NCBI GenBank assembly: GCA_964023205.1 | Contig: OZ026841.1 | Coordinates: 31,324,399 to 31,388,398, forward strand | Length of the DNA stretch: 64,000 nt | Reading direction: 5' to 3' | Source: Lutraria lutraria | Lineage: Eukaryota > Mollusca > Bivalvia > Venerida > Mactridae | Part shown: one piece after another, positions 50,604-62,445 of the stretch | Position numbering within the stretch: position 1 is the first letter of the stretch | Layout: each line of letters begins with the position of its first letter | The notes under the pieces: model-generated | Databases searched by the model: none | The model's input: only the letters and a program-made list of their open reading frames with translations | What the model was told of the DNA's origin: nothing | Position numbers and translations under genes: made by a program

Positions 50604-51551
50604 ACATTTTGTTAGGTCTGTGTTCCATTATATCATGTACTAATAGTCTATTGTAGATTCTCCTTTTAATTCTGTCTTTGAATAATTTTGTTTATTATGG
50701 AAATTTCTGGAATTTTTATGCCTTGGCTAGGTTAGCAGTTTTTTACAAGTTTTATAATAACTACCAGATAGCATAATTGTAGCAAAGAAATAACCCATAA
50801 TTACTTTAAAAGAATTCAATATCGCCTGAGAACCCATGTTCTGTCATGAAGTGAGTTGATTACAGGTAATCATTTGACAAATGGTGTGGATTGTTATCTA
50901 GAACAGTTATTTTATTCTGTGTAGCTTTATTTTTCATTGATAAAAACTAAACAACTTCTTGTATAAATTTGTACTTTTCTGTAATTGGTTGTCTCTAACA
51001 TTGTGTGTTATGCCGGCTATGCATTTTTGGTTTTTCTATGTCTAAATTTTTGGTGTCATGCATGTGAAACTTGGTGGCTTAAAAATTCGGATTTTATTAT
51101 TTTCTATCTGAACTTTTTCTCTGGAGCTTGTTCCATCTTGAAGCTTACTTGAAGGTTAGATGTATGTAATTTTAAGTTACATAGATTCTTTCCTCCAGTG
51201 CAGTATGCATGTAACTGCTACTATTGTCAAGTCAGATTTAATGGCCACCTCTTTAAACAATGGCCACTGTTTAGCATACACAACTAACATTTACTGTATC
51301 AGTGGGTAGCTCCGGTAGCTTTTCACCAGTATACTAATCAGACCAATGAAATTCATCTTGTGGAACAATCACAACAAACTTATTACAAGGCCTTATGAAT
51401 ATGATTAAATGACCTTAAAAATCTTGTATTTGTTATTTTCCTCCACAATCTGTCTGATGTTGACTGCTTGTGTATGTCTGTCTGGGGAGTCAGTCAATTT
51501 AAAATACTGGTTGAATTAACTTAACAAGTCTCTGACTGTCATTTTTTACAG

Positions 51552-51580
51552 GAAATCGCTATTATCCTAGAAGGAAACGG
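51552..51580 (+). other. candidate 29-nt micro-exon, second copy
   Basis: Identical to 47159-47187 including both splice sites. If real, the duplication produces two copies of an exon of 29 nt, not a multiple of three, so including both would change frame. Confidence 0.2.
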
Positions 51581-51748
51581 GTGAGTCGTGTATCTGTGCT
51601 TTTACACTGGGCATATGATAAAGAACCTGAAAAAACTATTCGAAAAGAGTAGGGATATAAGATTAATGCTCTGTTCTACTGCATCTCCTCTCCCCTCTGG
51701 GGCGGCTCTGAAATGACCTTAGCCGTTGAATGGGCCAACAACTGTTTT

Positions 51749-52261
51749 TATGCCCCCATCGTAATAATGGCGAATAGGTATATTATGCATTATCCTTGCA
51801 TGGATATAGTGAAAGAACATGTTCATGTCCGGCTCATAACATATAGTCAAGCATGATGGGATTTTGAAATGAATTGGCACAAATGATGATATGAAGACAA
51901 CGTGTTGGTGCAAAAACTGTGTCGCTGATTTTTGTTAAAATCCAAACATTTTTACAGGAGTTATGGCCCATTCTTTGCTCAGCTCAGTGGGGGGTATTGC
52001 AGTATTATGATGAAAGTAGTCAAGTCTTTTTTTCGAAACTTAACTCGGTTTTCTATAGCCGTCACTTGCTTGGTGCGCACAAATTCTGATGCAGACCAAA
52101 AGTACTCTGCCATGCAATTGTTAAAATGCGCGAAATAATTTCTTGGTTTACAGTAGTTACCATTTGATGTTGCAGTGTAAGTCTATGTAGGTTCAGTTTC
52201 CATGAGTACTTTCAGTACTTTGATTCTGGTGAGCGATTATAGGGCCATCATGGCCCCCTTG
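51749..52261 (+). mobile_element. element F: TATGCCCCC-type start with GGGCCATCATGGCCC end
   Basis: The start resembles family D (TATGCCCCCAT). The end has GGTGAGCGATTATAGGGCC, the hairpin GGGCCATCATGGCCC and CCTTG as in families A-C. It may be one mosaic element or two abutting fragments. The right breakpoint of the duplication (52018) is inside it. Confidence 0.6.
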
Positions 52262-53780
52262 TTTAGAAGATCCTGCCTACTTCAACTAGTGATTGTGCAA
52301 TAGGTAAAGTTTCTGTGTCTAGAATAATTGTAGTCGCAATATGTAGAGTAATTACGGTAAATTATTGTGCACACTACACCACTTCATTTTATCAAAGCTA
52401 AGTACATGTATCATGACTTATGTATCTGTATACATACATGAATGTTTAAACACCGACTTGTTTGTATGTTTTCTGTTGTATAAAATGGTTAAACTTTAAT
52501 TTATGGTTCATACAAATCTTTACATCTACATGTATATAGATATTAGTTACTCTATATTTTCTGGACCAATGAATACATTTCTTTAGATACGAGATTACTG
52601 TAAAATGTGTATGATTATTTTGTTTGTCATTTTTGCTTGTATGTGCAAGTTTAAATATCAACTAATTTCATCTATGGAATCAGCTTTTATGATTAAATGT
52701 AATCATTTGTACTACCTTATATCTTTTTACTGAGAATCGACTTTGTGTAGAGATTATTATCGTGGCTAGGAGATCTTAATGGTCGCAAAAATTATTCACT
52801 GTAAACTTGACGCTACTGTTTTGTAGTGGAGATAAGCTTGTTAAACACTGACTGTGCATGGCTCACATACAAGGTTTTTCCTGTATAAGTTATACATGTA
52901 TATATTGTTATTATCCACGCATTCTTGACAGTTGAATAATATAAAGTTAACCTGATAAAATTCTGGCTAAAAATATCACCGGCCTTTCAAAGGGAGACAA
53001 ATCTATTGGCTTACTGTTGTGATGGTTGGTGGGCTTGTATAGAAGTGAATAATTGTCTGTCTGCTTGTTTTAAAGTTGTGTATGAATATTGAAAACATGT
53101 ATTTCATTGCTTTACTATAGCACTGATGTCTGATTTGCAGTGCTGAGATGTCTAGTAGAGGGAAGAGGGCTGTTGAAAAAGTATTCTAAGTGTTTGGGTA
53201 TTTCTACTCTTCCCATTTAATGGTTTCGTTATGCTCAGAACATTATGAAAATACAAATTTCAGTTATGATTTATAGTATAATATTGGTAAAGTGGCAATT
53301 TTTTCCTTCTTTCTTTTGTAAACGTTGCCTTCCCAACTTGAAACAATGAAAGAAATTCCCAATCTGGTGCAGAAATTATTTTTAAAAAACAGTTACTCTC
53401 GTCCGGCAGAGCAATATTCATCCTAATGCTTTTACGATTGAGTGCATCCATTTGGTTATCATTTTGATAGATTTTAGCCATAATACGTTAACTACATTGA
53501 TGAATTATGAGAACCAGTTGCTTCCCGTCGTGTTTGCAATATTTCGTGATAAGCGGTTGCATTTATAGTAAATATTATCGAAAACAAATCTGTACTTTTT
53601 CCCAATTTGTTCAGTACCAATGCCTTTCCTTCCCAATCAGGCAAATAAAAACACCGCTGTAAAGGTTGTTGTATCCCTTCATCACATTATTTTATTTGGA
53701 ATTTATGCAAAATGATCAATTGCAAACTTTCAGCTAAGGGTTTTTTGGTCACCGATTACAAAGGACTTGATTTTTATTAT
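52262..53780. other. intergenic DNA, no gene seen
   Basis: A+T-rich. 53330-53650 contains TTCCCAA words. The minus-strand ORF at 53260-53481 overlaps these and has no recognisable motif. Confidence 0.4.
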
Positions 53781-54508
53781 TATGCCCCCCTTCGAAGAAG
53801 AGGGGGTATATATTGTTTTGCTAGCCTGTCGGTCTGTCTGTCTGTCTGTCGGTAGACCAGTTAGTTTCCAATGGATAACTCGTCAACGGATTGACCGATG
53901 GGCCTGATACTTCGCAGGTACATTGGCCCTGGACAGTAGATGACCCCTAATGAAATTGGGGTCACTAGGTCAAAGGTCAAGGTCACTGTGACATTGAGTG
54001 TGAAAATATTTTCCGATCGATAACTCGTCAAAGGATTGACTGATGGGCCTGATATTTTGCAGGTGCATTGGCCTTGGACACTAGGTGACCCCTATTGAAA
54101 TTGGGGTCACTAGGTCAAAGGTCAAGGTCACTGTGACATGGAGTGTGAAAATCGTTTCCGATCGATAACTCTTCAACGGATTGACTGATTGGCCTTATAC
54201 TTCGCAGGTGCATTGGCCTCGGACACTAGGTGACCCCTATTGAAATTTGGGTCACTAGGTCAAAGGTCAAGGCCACTGTGACATGGAGTGTGAAAAACGT
54301 TTCCCATCGATAACTCGTCAACGGATTGACTGACGGGCCTGATACTTTGCAGGTGCATTGGCCTTGGACAGTAGATGACCCCTTTTGAAATTGGGGTCAC
54401 TAGGTCAAAGGTCAAGGCCACTGTGTCATGGAGTGTGAAAATCGTTTGAGCGATAACTCTGTCAAGGCCCTGTTTGGGGGGCATATGTCTCCGACCGCGG
54501 AGCTCTTG
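53781..54508 (+). mobile_element. hairpin-ended element, family D (intact)
   Basis: It starts TATGCCCCCCTTCGAAGAAG with the palindromic arms CCCCCTTC and GAAGAGGGGG, then a GTCTGTCT microsatellite. Four units of 145 bp follow (GATAACT words at 53874, 54019, 54164, 54309 and 54452). It ends TTTGGGGGGCATATG, the hairpin CTCCGACCGCGGAG and CTCTTG. Each unit carries AGGTCAAAGGTCAAGG. Confidence 0.85.
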
Positions 54509-54609
54509 TTTAAATATCTGGCTTTTTTCATTTTAAAATTTTAGCAAAGGGACTAGTAAAGCACTAGCGTATGTCATTTACCTACATGCATATGACCTGC
54601 ATTACAATA

Positions 54610-55443
54610 CAGAGCAACAGATAAGGTTTTTTGTGTAATTGGGTAATACTCCTCATTTTCTAGAGGAATTGAGTACTGAGAAAAACAATTGGGTATCCAA
54701 CATATTGTAACCCGTCAGATATGAAATCAATTGGGTTTTCTCATTTAACGCTTGTATACTTCATATTTGAATCTTCGGTGAGCACTCATAAGCGCAAACA
54801 CTGAGCACAAACTTGCCGAGCATCCGTGTTACACTTTTCTCTCTTAGTCATTACACACACTGCATATCAACATGTAATATCCAGCTACTTCTTCAATTTT
54901 CAACCATTGGTATTTATCTGTCCAATTTCTCAATGTCTTATGACTTATGACAGTGTGTGATTGTATTGTTTAAAGTTTTTTTACGGTTTTCGTGCCGATC
55001 GAGTCAACAAATGAAAGATTTCATCATATATCGTCGCTAGACGAAACAGAATTTAAAATTAAATCATCGAAAATCTCTCTAACAATTACTGCACCTTGGG
55101 ATAGTTGTTTCTTTACATCAAAATATGAATCAAGCCTCAATAGTGATCGGTGTTTAACGTTTTCCTCGTCTGTTGTTTTGATCGTGACAATTGCAGATAA
55201 ACGCTTTCAGTGTGCTCATAATTCAATTACCGGAAGTTAAGCAAGCGTCTACATAACCGTACGACTGGCTAAAAACACGTATACGGACGCATTGAAAATT
55301 ATGTCGGTACGAATGCTATTAGGATAAATTGCGTATCGAGTTTTTTGGTTTGCGTTTTGTTACGCACTAATTTTGATTTTAATTGGGTTTTAATCAATTT
55401 TATTTGCGTATTTACGCAAATACGCACCTTATCTGTTGCTCTG
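54610..55443. mobile_element. TIR DNA element, 834 bp, 18-bp perfect inverted ends
   Basis: Both ends read CAGAGCAACAGATAAGGT inward. The flanks carry CAATA directly on each side (54605-54609 and 55444-55448). The interior is CpG-richer than the flanks and contains an 82-codon plus-strand ORF (54992-55240) with no recognised domain, plus TACGCAAATACGC palindromes near the right end. Superfamily unassigned; a 5-bp duplication and a CAG start are compatible with several. Confidence 0.75.
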
Positions 55444-55448
55444 CAATA

Positions 55449-56764
55449 TGAATGAAAAATCGGTACGTAAGTTTAAATGTTAAAAATATTTGTATGGGCT
55501 TGAACGATGTGGGTTCACATTTCTCTCTTTTGCCTCGTATAGTAAAAATCAAGTCCGACAGTACTTTCAGTACTTTGATTACAATTTGTGGTTGGATTGT
55601 ATTTGGCGGAGTTATGGCACTTTGTATTTTGCACATATGTAATATATAGAGAAATACTCACATAGACATAATATTGTTCAGGGTACTGCTATCTTGATGA
55701 TATTAATCATAGTTAATGAAGTTCCGTCTTAATAAAAGATGTGAGGTTCCTGTTATTCAAAGTGCACAATATATGCTTTGCGGGCTAGGCTTAAAAGTTT
55801 GCATCCTTTAGACTTGGGATTTGTTACCGGATTACTGTATTTCTCATATTTGGGATCCAATCATATATGCAACTTTTCATACTACTAGAAATACATAGTA
55901 TCCTGATCAGCTGCTTCTGTGATATTCTCTGGCGTGGATAGTGGATTTGTTGTTAAGGGGAGATAATGATGTGAGTTATTAAACCACTTTATTGAATCAT
56001 GTCCACTCCAAGGTTGACCCTCTAGATGTTTCCATCCTGATTCTTCAGCAACATTTTAAATCTAGATTTTATTTGTCTATAATGACGTGTTTAGTATGGA
56101 TTTATATTATAATGCTTGGCAGATTTTAGATGTGACAGAAGTACACCCCCCCCCCCCCAATTCTGTCCATGTTTACACATGCTTCATTACCAGTAAAAGA
56201 ATGTGTGAGCAGTAATCATTGTAATTTCTTATACCCCTGTAGTACAGTACAATCTTACTATCACCTACATCATTCATACTTCCTGGAATACTCCTCATGT
56301 ACTGATCATGTTCTGATCATGTAGTATTGCAAAGTTGGTGTACAAGTTGCTGTCTGCTGTCCTGAAATGTACTTTCCATTTATGTGTTACAAGTCAATGT
56401 GACATTGTAGGCCTGAGATGGTATTAATTGCTAGAATTTAATTGTTGCTAGGGTTTGGATTCATGACCAGACAATCATGTGACACACAGTAGGTCATCTG
56501 ACTCTACAAACGTTGTCTGACACTGCAAAGCTTACTTGACACTATGAAGGTCATGTAACACAATCATGTATATTTGGATGTTCATGCAAGTTGGTGAAAA
56601 ATGAGAGTTGTAGATTATTATGTTGTATAGTGTAACTGTAGGTAAAAACGTCTTATCACCTGCTGGATATTTTCATGGTCTGAAGCTTCTGACATGAATG
56701 CTCTAAATTAACTTTATTCCTTCAATAATCGTATTTACATAGAATGTAAATTGACCTGCATCCA
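55449..56764. other. intergenic DNA, no gene seen
   Basis: It contains a 13-C run (56146-56158). The short ORF pair at 55412-55649 is on opposite strands of the same DNA and is not supported. Confidence 0.4.
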
Positions 56765-56908
56765 GTATTCATGAAAATTAGAGTTGGTTTTGATCAAAAT
56801 CTATGTAGAAACGGGTTACACCGTATGAAAACTGTATTACCTGGTTGTTAATTATAGTGTCTTGACTCTCAGGTGAGCGATCTATGGTCATTTTGGTCCT
56901 CATGATAA
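56765..56908 (+). mobile_element. relic of a family B 3' end
   Basis: GTTGGTTTTGATCAAAATCT and TATTACCTGGTTGTTAATTA match the end of B1. They are followed by CTCAGGTGAGCGATCTATGG and a decayed hairpin with CCTCATG. Confidence 0.65.
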
Positions 56909-58136
56909 CTATTTTTTGAGGGCAAGCTGTATAAATTGAAGGATTATTTAAACAAGTTGTGGTGATATTAGATTTTGTGGGAGTAAGGCCAATTATTAGG
57001 TAACATTCGGTATCATGACTCTTTTAACTTCTAAGTATGATGTCTTCAGTTTCCATGTTGGATCACACATTTCATCAAAGAAATACTGATTGAATAACAG
57101 TAGCCACTTAGTAGTGTCATTTGATCCCCTGTGTTAAGCATTGGCAACCCGTATTGAAATAGAGATGTACAATAACCATGTTAGATAAACATTCATTTGT
57201 ACCATTCAAACTAATGGTTATATTTTCTAATATATGCAAAACCAGTCCTGAGTGGTATCCATGAAAATGGTATGGTAACCTGTTGGTTATTGTGACCTCA
57301 TGTCGTCTAGTGACCCTGAAAGTTGAAAATAGGGTTCAAAAAGGGGCTAACAAAGGTGCATAGGGGTTATGTATAAGCACCGTGGAGACCTGTTAGAAAT
57401 ATGCACATGTTTAACATGAGATTGAGAAATAAATCAGAACCAACTCTTAATAAAACCACCTGTGAAACAATTAGATTTTCTGGTTTCCTGATCATAGTAG
57501 TTTTCTCTAATTTTTGTATGAACCTATTTATTAATTGCATTTCTTTTGGTGCTCTAAGAAAAAAAATTAATTTCATTTATTTTGGTGTAAAAACACACAG
57601 AGCTATGGACATCAGTTATCTTAAGGTCCTTCAAAAATCTGCCAGCCAAAGGCCTTGACTGAAATAGGAAAACATTTCATTGATTTTTGATTACTCTATT
57701 ATAAAAAAAAAATGTGCATACATTAACCAGCCAGGACTACCTGCTTTTTTTAACTCAATAGTAATTGGCTTCACTGGAAAGGCAATCTACAACAAAAACA
57801 TAAACAGGGTAGAAAGTTACTATAAACCCATTAAGTTTCACAAGTCTATGTGGTCTAAAGACACTGGCACACTGTCAATGATCAAAGGATAACATATCTG
57901 TTTTGGATTTGTTTTTGAACTTTCTTTTGAATCATGTCTGGGCACCTACAGGTCATTGTGATAACCCAGAAAAAAGGTCATGACCCCTTCTATATTAGCT
58001 GTGATCCTGTCAAGTGGTAGAAATTGAAGACTGCAACTGGCATTATGATTATGTCTAATCCGCCATGTAACTTGCTAGAAACCTTTTAAGCTGTATTTTT
58101 TTTAGAATAATTTAAATCAGTGTAACTTTGGCAGTA
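56909..58136. other. intergenic DNA, no gene seen
   Basis: The small ORFs at 57367-57892 have no recognisable motif. No repeat termini were recognised. Confidence 0.35.
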
Positions 58137-58243
58137 CAGTACAACCTCTCAAGAGCAGCTCTCTCTTGAGCAACCTCCCTCAACAACATAATTTTGCTAC
58201 TCCCAAACTTGAAAGGGTGCGTTTCTTTAGAGAGGTTTCACTG
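58137..58243. mobile_element. 107-bp TA-flanked MITE
   Basis: CAGTACAACCTCTCAAGAGC on the left, GAGAGGTTTCACTG on the right, TA on both sides. Confidence 0.6.
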
Positions 58244-58734
58244 TAGTTATAATATTATGTACATTATTTCCTTTTTGCAGTGTGTGAGCTGTGCCACCAC
58301 TGCTTGCTAAATTTTGATTAAATTGAATTCAGGCTTTGGTGGTGATTTTTTTGCCTATCAAATGTTATGTTCAGAGAAATGTTTCAGATTTTTGGTATAG
58401 AATTACAAAATATCTTCACCACCTGTCTGCTAAACGTCTTCCTCCCCTGTCACTGGCATAATACTCTTATTTTATTGACCTAAGTTCCTGCTCATGAAAT
58501 TCTCGATAGTTTTTCATGGTTAACATATCTATGAATATCTGCATTTTGTGTTTACCAGTTAGAGAATTTCCCACCTATTGATAAACTGATCAAACATAAA
58601 CCTTTCCTGTACATTTGTTAATACAAAGTGTAATACTGTATTACAATACCTGAAACACAGGTAAAATACAGCGAGTCGAGTCTATTTATAGAACAGTCAT
58701 TGAGGACAGTGTATACATGAGGGCACTATGCTAT

Positions 58735-58753
58735 GCACACACACACACACACA
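58735..58753. repeat. CA microsatellite
   Basis: About nine uninterrupted CA units. Confidence 0.85.
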
Positions 58754-61700
58754 TTACTCTTATGATCATATCTTTAAGCTGGATATAATAAACCACAGTA
58801 GTTGAAGGCTGTTGTTTACTATATAAACTGTGTGCATAGTTAAGATTTTAAAATTTGTAGACAAGCTACATACATGTACATATGCCTGGATCAATGTACA
58901 TAGTACCATATTTACTGTCCTAAAAGAGTGTACGGGAGAGTGATAACAAATAATTTTTCCTCGTATTTACATAAATGCAAGGCTAAACATTAACGCTTTA
59001 TAAGATTGTATTTAATACATAAATGCTTTGTGCAGTTCCTCAAAATTAAACCAATTATAACCAATATTAAGGCACCTGTGAGTAAAATGTTATCATAAAA
59101 GAATGTAAGTTGATTGATGAAGAATAAGTAGTTTTTAAATGTGAATTAGTAATTGTGGCAATAGCAGTTTGTTTGATAATATTAATACTAAATGAATTTT
59201 TATTATTTTTTGTTTGCATAAGAATGAATTATGAAGTAGCAAAGATATTTTTGCAATAAAGGAAATAGGAATGATGTATGCTTCTTATGTTGTCTACAAA
59301 TGGATGCTCGGTAATGAGTTAATATGGAAATGGTGACTGACCAGAGTGAATTTTTTACAGTTCTCAAATTAATTATATAATTGATATTTATATGAAAGCC
59401 TCGCATTCCTTTGCGTACATATTGGGATATAATATAACACAAGTTAATGACCACCTGTGTGTAACAGCCATGTGTGTATAGTGGTCATCTTAGTATGATG
59501 TCCACTTGTATATAACAACCATCATAAGAACAAAGGCTTATCAGATATTTTGTTGGTTGTCTCAAGTTCTCAATAATTGTCTATTGAACAGAAGAGCCAT
59601 ACTTCTTCACTCCTATTGATGGCCTTTGTTTAAAGGTTTGACTGTATTAAGGATGGTGAATCCCTTTGTATGGCATGATTGATTGTGTTTGATGATAACA
59701 TTCTAAGTAAATCACTGTGTAATGTCTTTATTTTTTTAATGACTGTTAGAAGATGTGCTAAGTAAACCTTGCGAAAGTGGCCGATTGATTTGCTTTTTTT
59801 CCACTTACCTAATTGGGACGTCTGCAGGCGACCTTCTGGCCGGATGACTGCAACTGTGCACCCTTCAGATTTTAATGGTACCAGTTTACTGATGTCGCAT
59901 GTTTGTGTTGATCACAGAAGATCAAAATAATGATTGACAAAGTATTACTAAGAATTTCCCAATATACATATTCAAGGTAAACTAGAAAATTCTACCAAAA
60001 AATTGGTTACCTTGTTAACGTTATTGGTGAAATAACTTGTGGGTTTAAATTTGTTACCCAGTGACAGATACATTGAACTGTCAGGTAATCATTGTATCAT
60101 TGTATTAAATGTTGAATTAAGCATCCTTATTTTTAAGCCTTCTGAGATTTTTATGAAGAAAACCAAATTCAAGCTGTTCTTCCACGCATTGTGTTGGTGC
60201 AAGTTCTGTTATGCTTTCATAAATGTTTTGGTTTCCTTAGATGTCAAAATGTTTTATGTGAGATTTACTGACATCATTAATAACTTCAATAATCCAGTCT
60301 GGCCGATGTCGAAGTTGCATCTCCTAACTGTATAAGAGAAAAATAGACAGCGCAGAAAATTCCCTATCGTCTACATAATATACATGTAGACGGAGGTTTT
60401 GTCTGGCTTACTGTGTCGGTGTATATATATTAGAAAACAAGTAATCATTTATTCACTTGACTGGGCTAACTTGTAATGTTTAAGGCGGGTTATATATACA
60501 TGGATATATTGTGAACTAGACTAAATACGAGGCGGTCTAGCTGGATATATGTATAGTAGGCTGTATGTACAATCACTGTGAAATCAATATTTGTTACGGA
60601 ATAAAAGGTTCGATATCATTCTAGGTTTCAAAAGGGGTTTTATTGACTTTTAATATAGTGTCCGGCATTGAGACTCAGATGATTATCTTCTTCTTCAAAA
60701 TTAAAAGTACATTACTTGGTTTTGAAAGATAAACTGTGTATTCCCATAGCATGAACGTGAGCAGAGGCTTTGGTGTTTAGTCTAACTATAATGTAAGTGT
60801 TGCTATATAGGTCATGTTGTGTTATTTTCCTGTCTGTTCTTCTCCTGTGAGCGTAGCGTAGCGCTGGGTGAATGTATGTTATGAAGGAAGTGAAAGGGCA
60901 CGCTTCGCTGATCACTGCAGCTTTGGTTTTGATTGTGACGAAATTGTCAGTTATTGATGCGGTCGAGTGTACATGAATGCGATGCTGTGTAATTATTGAA
61001 AAATGTTTGCGTCTCACTGGATGGTCGTTTTCTTTGTTGGCTGCGATATTGATAATATCCAATATCACGACGGTTGAAACATACATGTATGCAAGGACTT
61101 GAAATATTGACTGTGTTACATTCATACATGTATAGTGATTATAAAGGCTGGAGTATTGATTGAACAAACATGAAATATATGAGCACGGTTTTCAATTAAA
61201 ATCTTGTAACCATTAACTGAGTATGTGTGATTCTTACATAATTGTTTAATAAGTGCAGTGTAACTGTGTGTAGTAAATTAACATCTCACATAGGATTTCT
61301 TCATTAAATTTTATTTTACTATTAAAGTTTAGTTTGGTTTTATATTGTGTTTGTATACCATTGCTACACACACTAGTTGGAAATTAAATTACCCAAGGTT
61401 TGAGATTTTTTAAATCATAATTCTTAAGCTATTTCATTTATCTATTGAATTAACTTGAGTTGATGTTATGTAAATATTTTATTGTCCTGCCTAAGTATGT
61501 TGTTGAGGTTTTTATCATTGAAGTCTGTGATTTATATAATCTTACTGTATTGTTTAAACACGCATTGAGCATGTTATGTCAGTTGAAACTATTGCTTCAT
61601 ATTGTTATCATTGATAAAAACTTGTTGTTCTTATATAATAGAATGAATATTTATTTCTGTATAATATATTTTACTATTTTAGATTTTAAATTAAATGATA

Positions 61701-62131
61701 TTTGTACAACTTTGGAGATGATTAATTTTTTTAATGCTCTTTTTAGTTATTTAATTAGAATTTAATCATTATTAACTGATAATCTAGTAGTAGTACAATT
61801 TATCTTAGTTGTTTTTTAATCACGTTTAATTTATAAATACTAATTAATGTTGTATATATTTTTACTTCAAATATTTTGAGTATAACTCATTATTGTTGTT
61901 TTGCAGTTTATTCTATAGTACAATTCATTACTTAGTGAAATTGTCAATTAAAAAAGTTGTTTGGCCTAATTACATTACACATGAATTGTGTTTATTGCGT
62001 CGATGTGGTTATTGACAACTTGGACAGGGTAGGAAAGAACAATTCTGTCAACTGAAATCAAGAGGCAAATAATTCAAAAATGACTTTGATTGTAATTCAA
62101 TTGTTTTTATAAATAAGCAGAAAATTTGTTA
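58754..62131. other. intergenic DNA; one weak exon candidate and one 151-codon ORF
   Basis: 59888-59809 on the minus strand is open (reading VAVIRPEGRLQTSQLG) between a weak CAG acceptor and a strong GTAAGT donor. 61167-60712 (minus) is open for 151 codons but has low-complexity composition and no recognised domain. Neither is called as a gene. Confidence 0.3.
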
Positions 62132-62311
62132 CAATTAAACCTGTACATAAAGGCCACCCTTTGGAAAGACATTAAGTGGCCTTTATTTACATGTCGCCTT
62201 TATTTGGAAGCCTTTCTGATGTAAATAATCCATAATGGTATGTTTAAAAGAATGGCCTTTATTTACAGGGTGATATTTATTCGGAGGTGGTCACTAACAC
62301 AGGTTTTACTG
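62132..62311. mobile_element. MITE of the AAACCTGT family
   Basis: The left end ATTAAACCTGTACATAAAGG and right end AACACAGGTTTTACTG are inverted. The interior repeats GGCCTTTATTTACA. Related to 10477 and 23077. Confidence 0.6.
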
Positions 62312-62418
62312 TTTTTATCAAAGTTACAGGATTTATACAGTAAAGTTAACCAAGAGTGTAGAATAATAGGTTTTATAGTTATATACCTGAGTAAACAATA
62401 AAGAGACATATTCTCCAA

Positions 62419-62445
62419 CCCCCCCCCCCCCCCCCTGCCCCCCCC
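62419..62445. repeat. poly(C) tract
   Basis: Seventeen C, then TG, then eight C. Run lengths may be inaccurate in assembly. Confidence 0.85.

Larger units (their letters stand above)
47630..52018 (+). repeat. tandem duplication, copy 2 (4,389 bp)
   Basis: Same sequence as 43237-47625. Four bases separate the copies. The junction reads AGTAAATGAGTAAATGAG, an 8-bp word (AGTAAATG) present twice where the original had it once. Confidence 0.95.

Noticed and set aside
54260..54484. 74-codon minus-strand ORF
   Set aside because: Antisense of the 145-bp units of family D.
53781..54508. CRISPR-like array
   Set aside because: The units are contiguous 145-bp tandem copies without unique spacers, in a eukaryotic genome.
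60712..61167. 151-codon minus-strand ORF, the longest single frame in the window
   Set aside because: No recognisable domain, low-complexity composition, and an overlapping open frame on the same strand. Kept only as a note.
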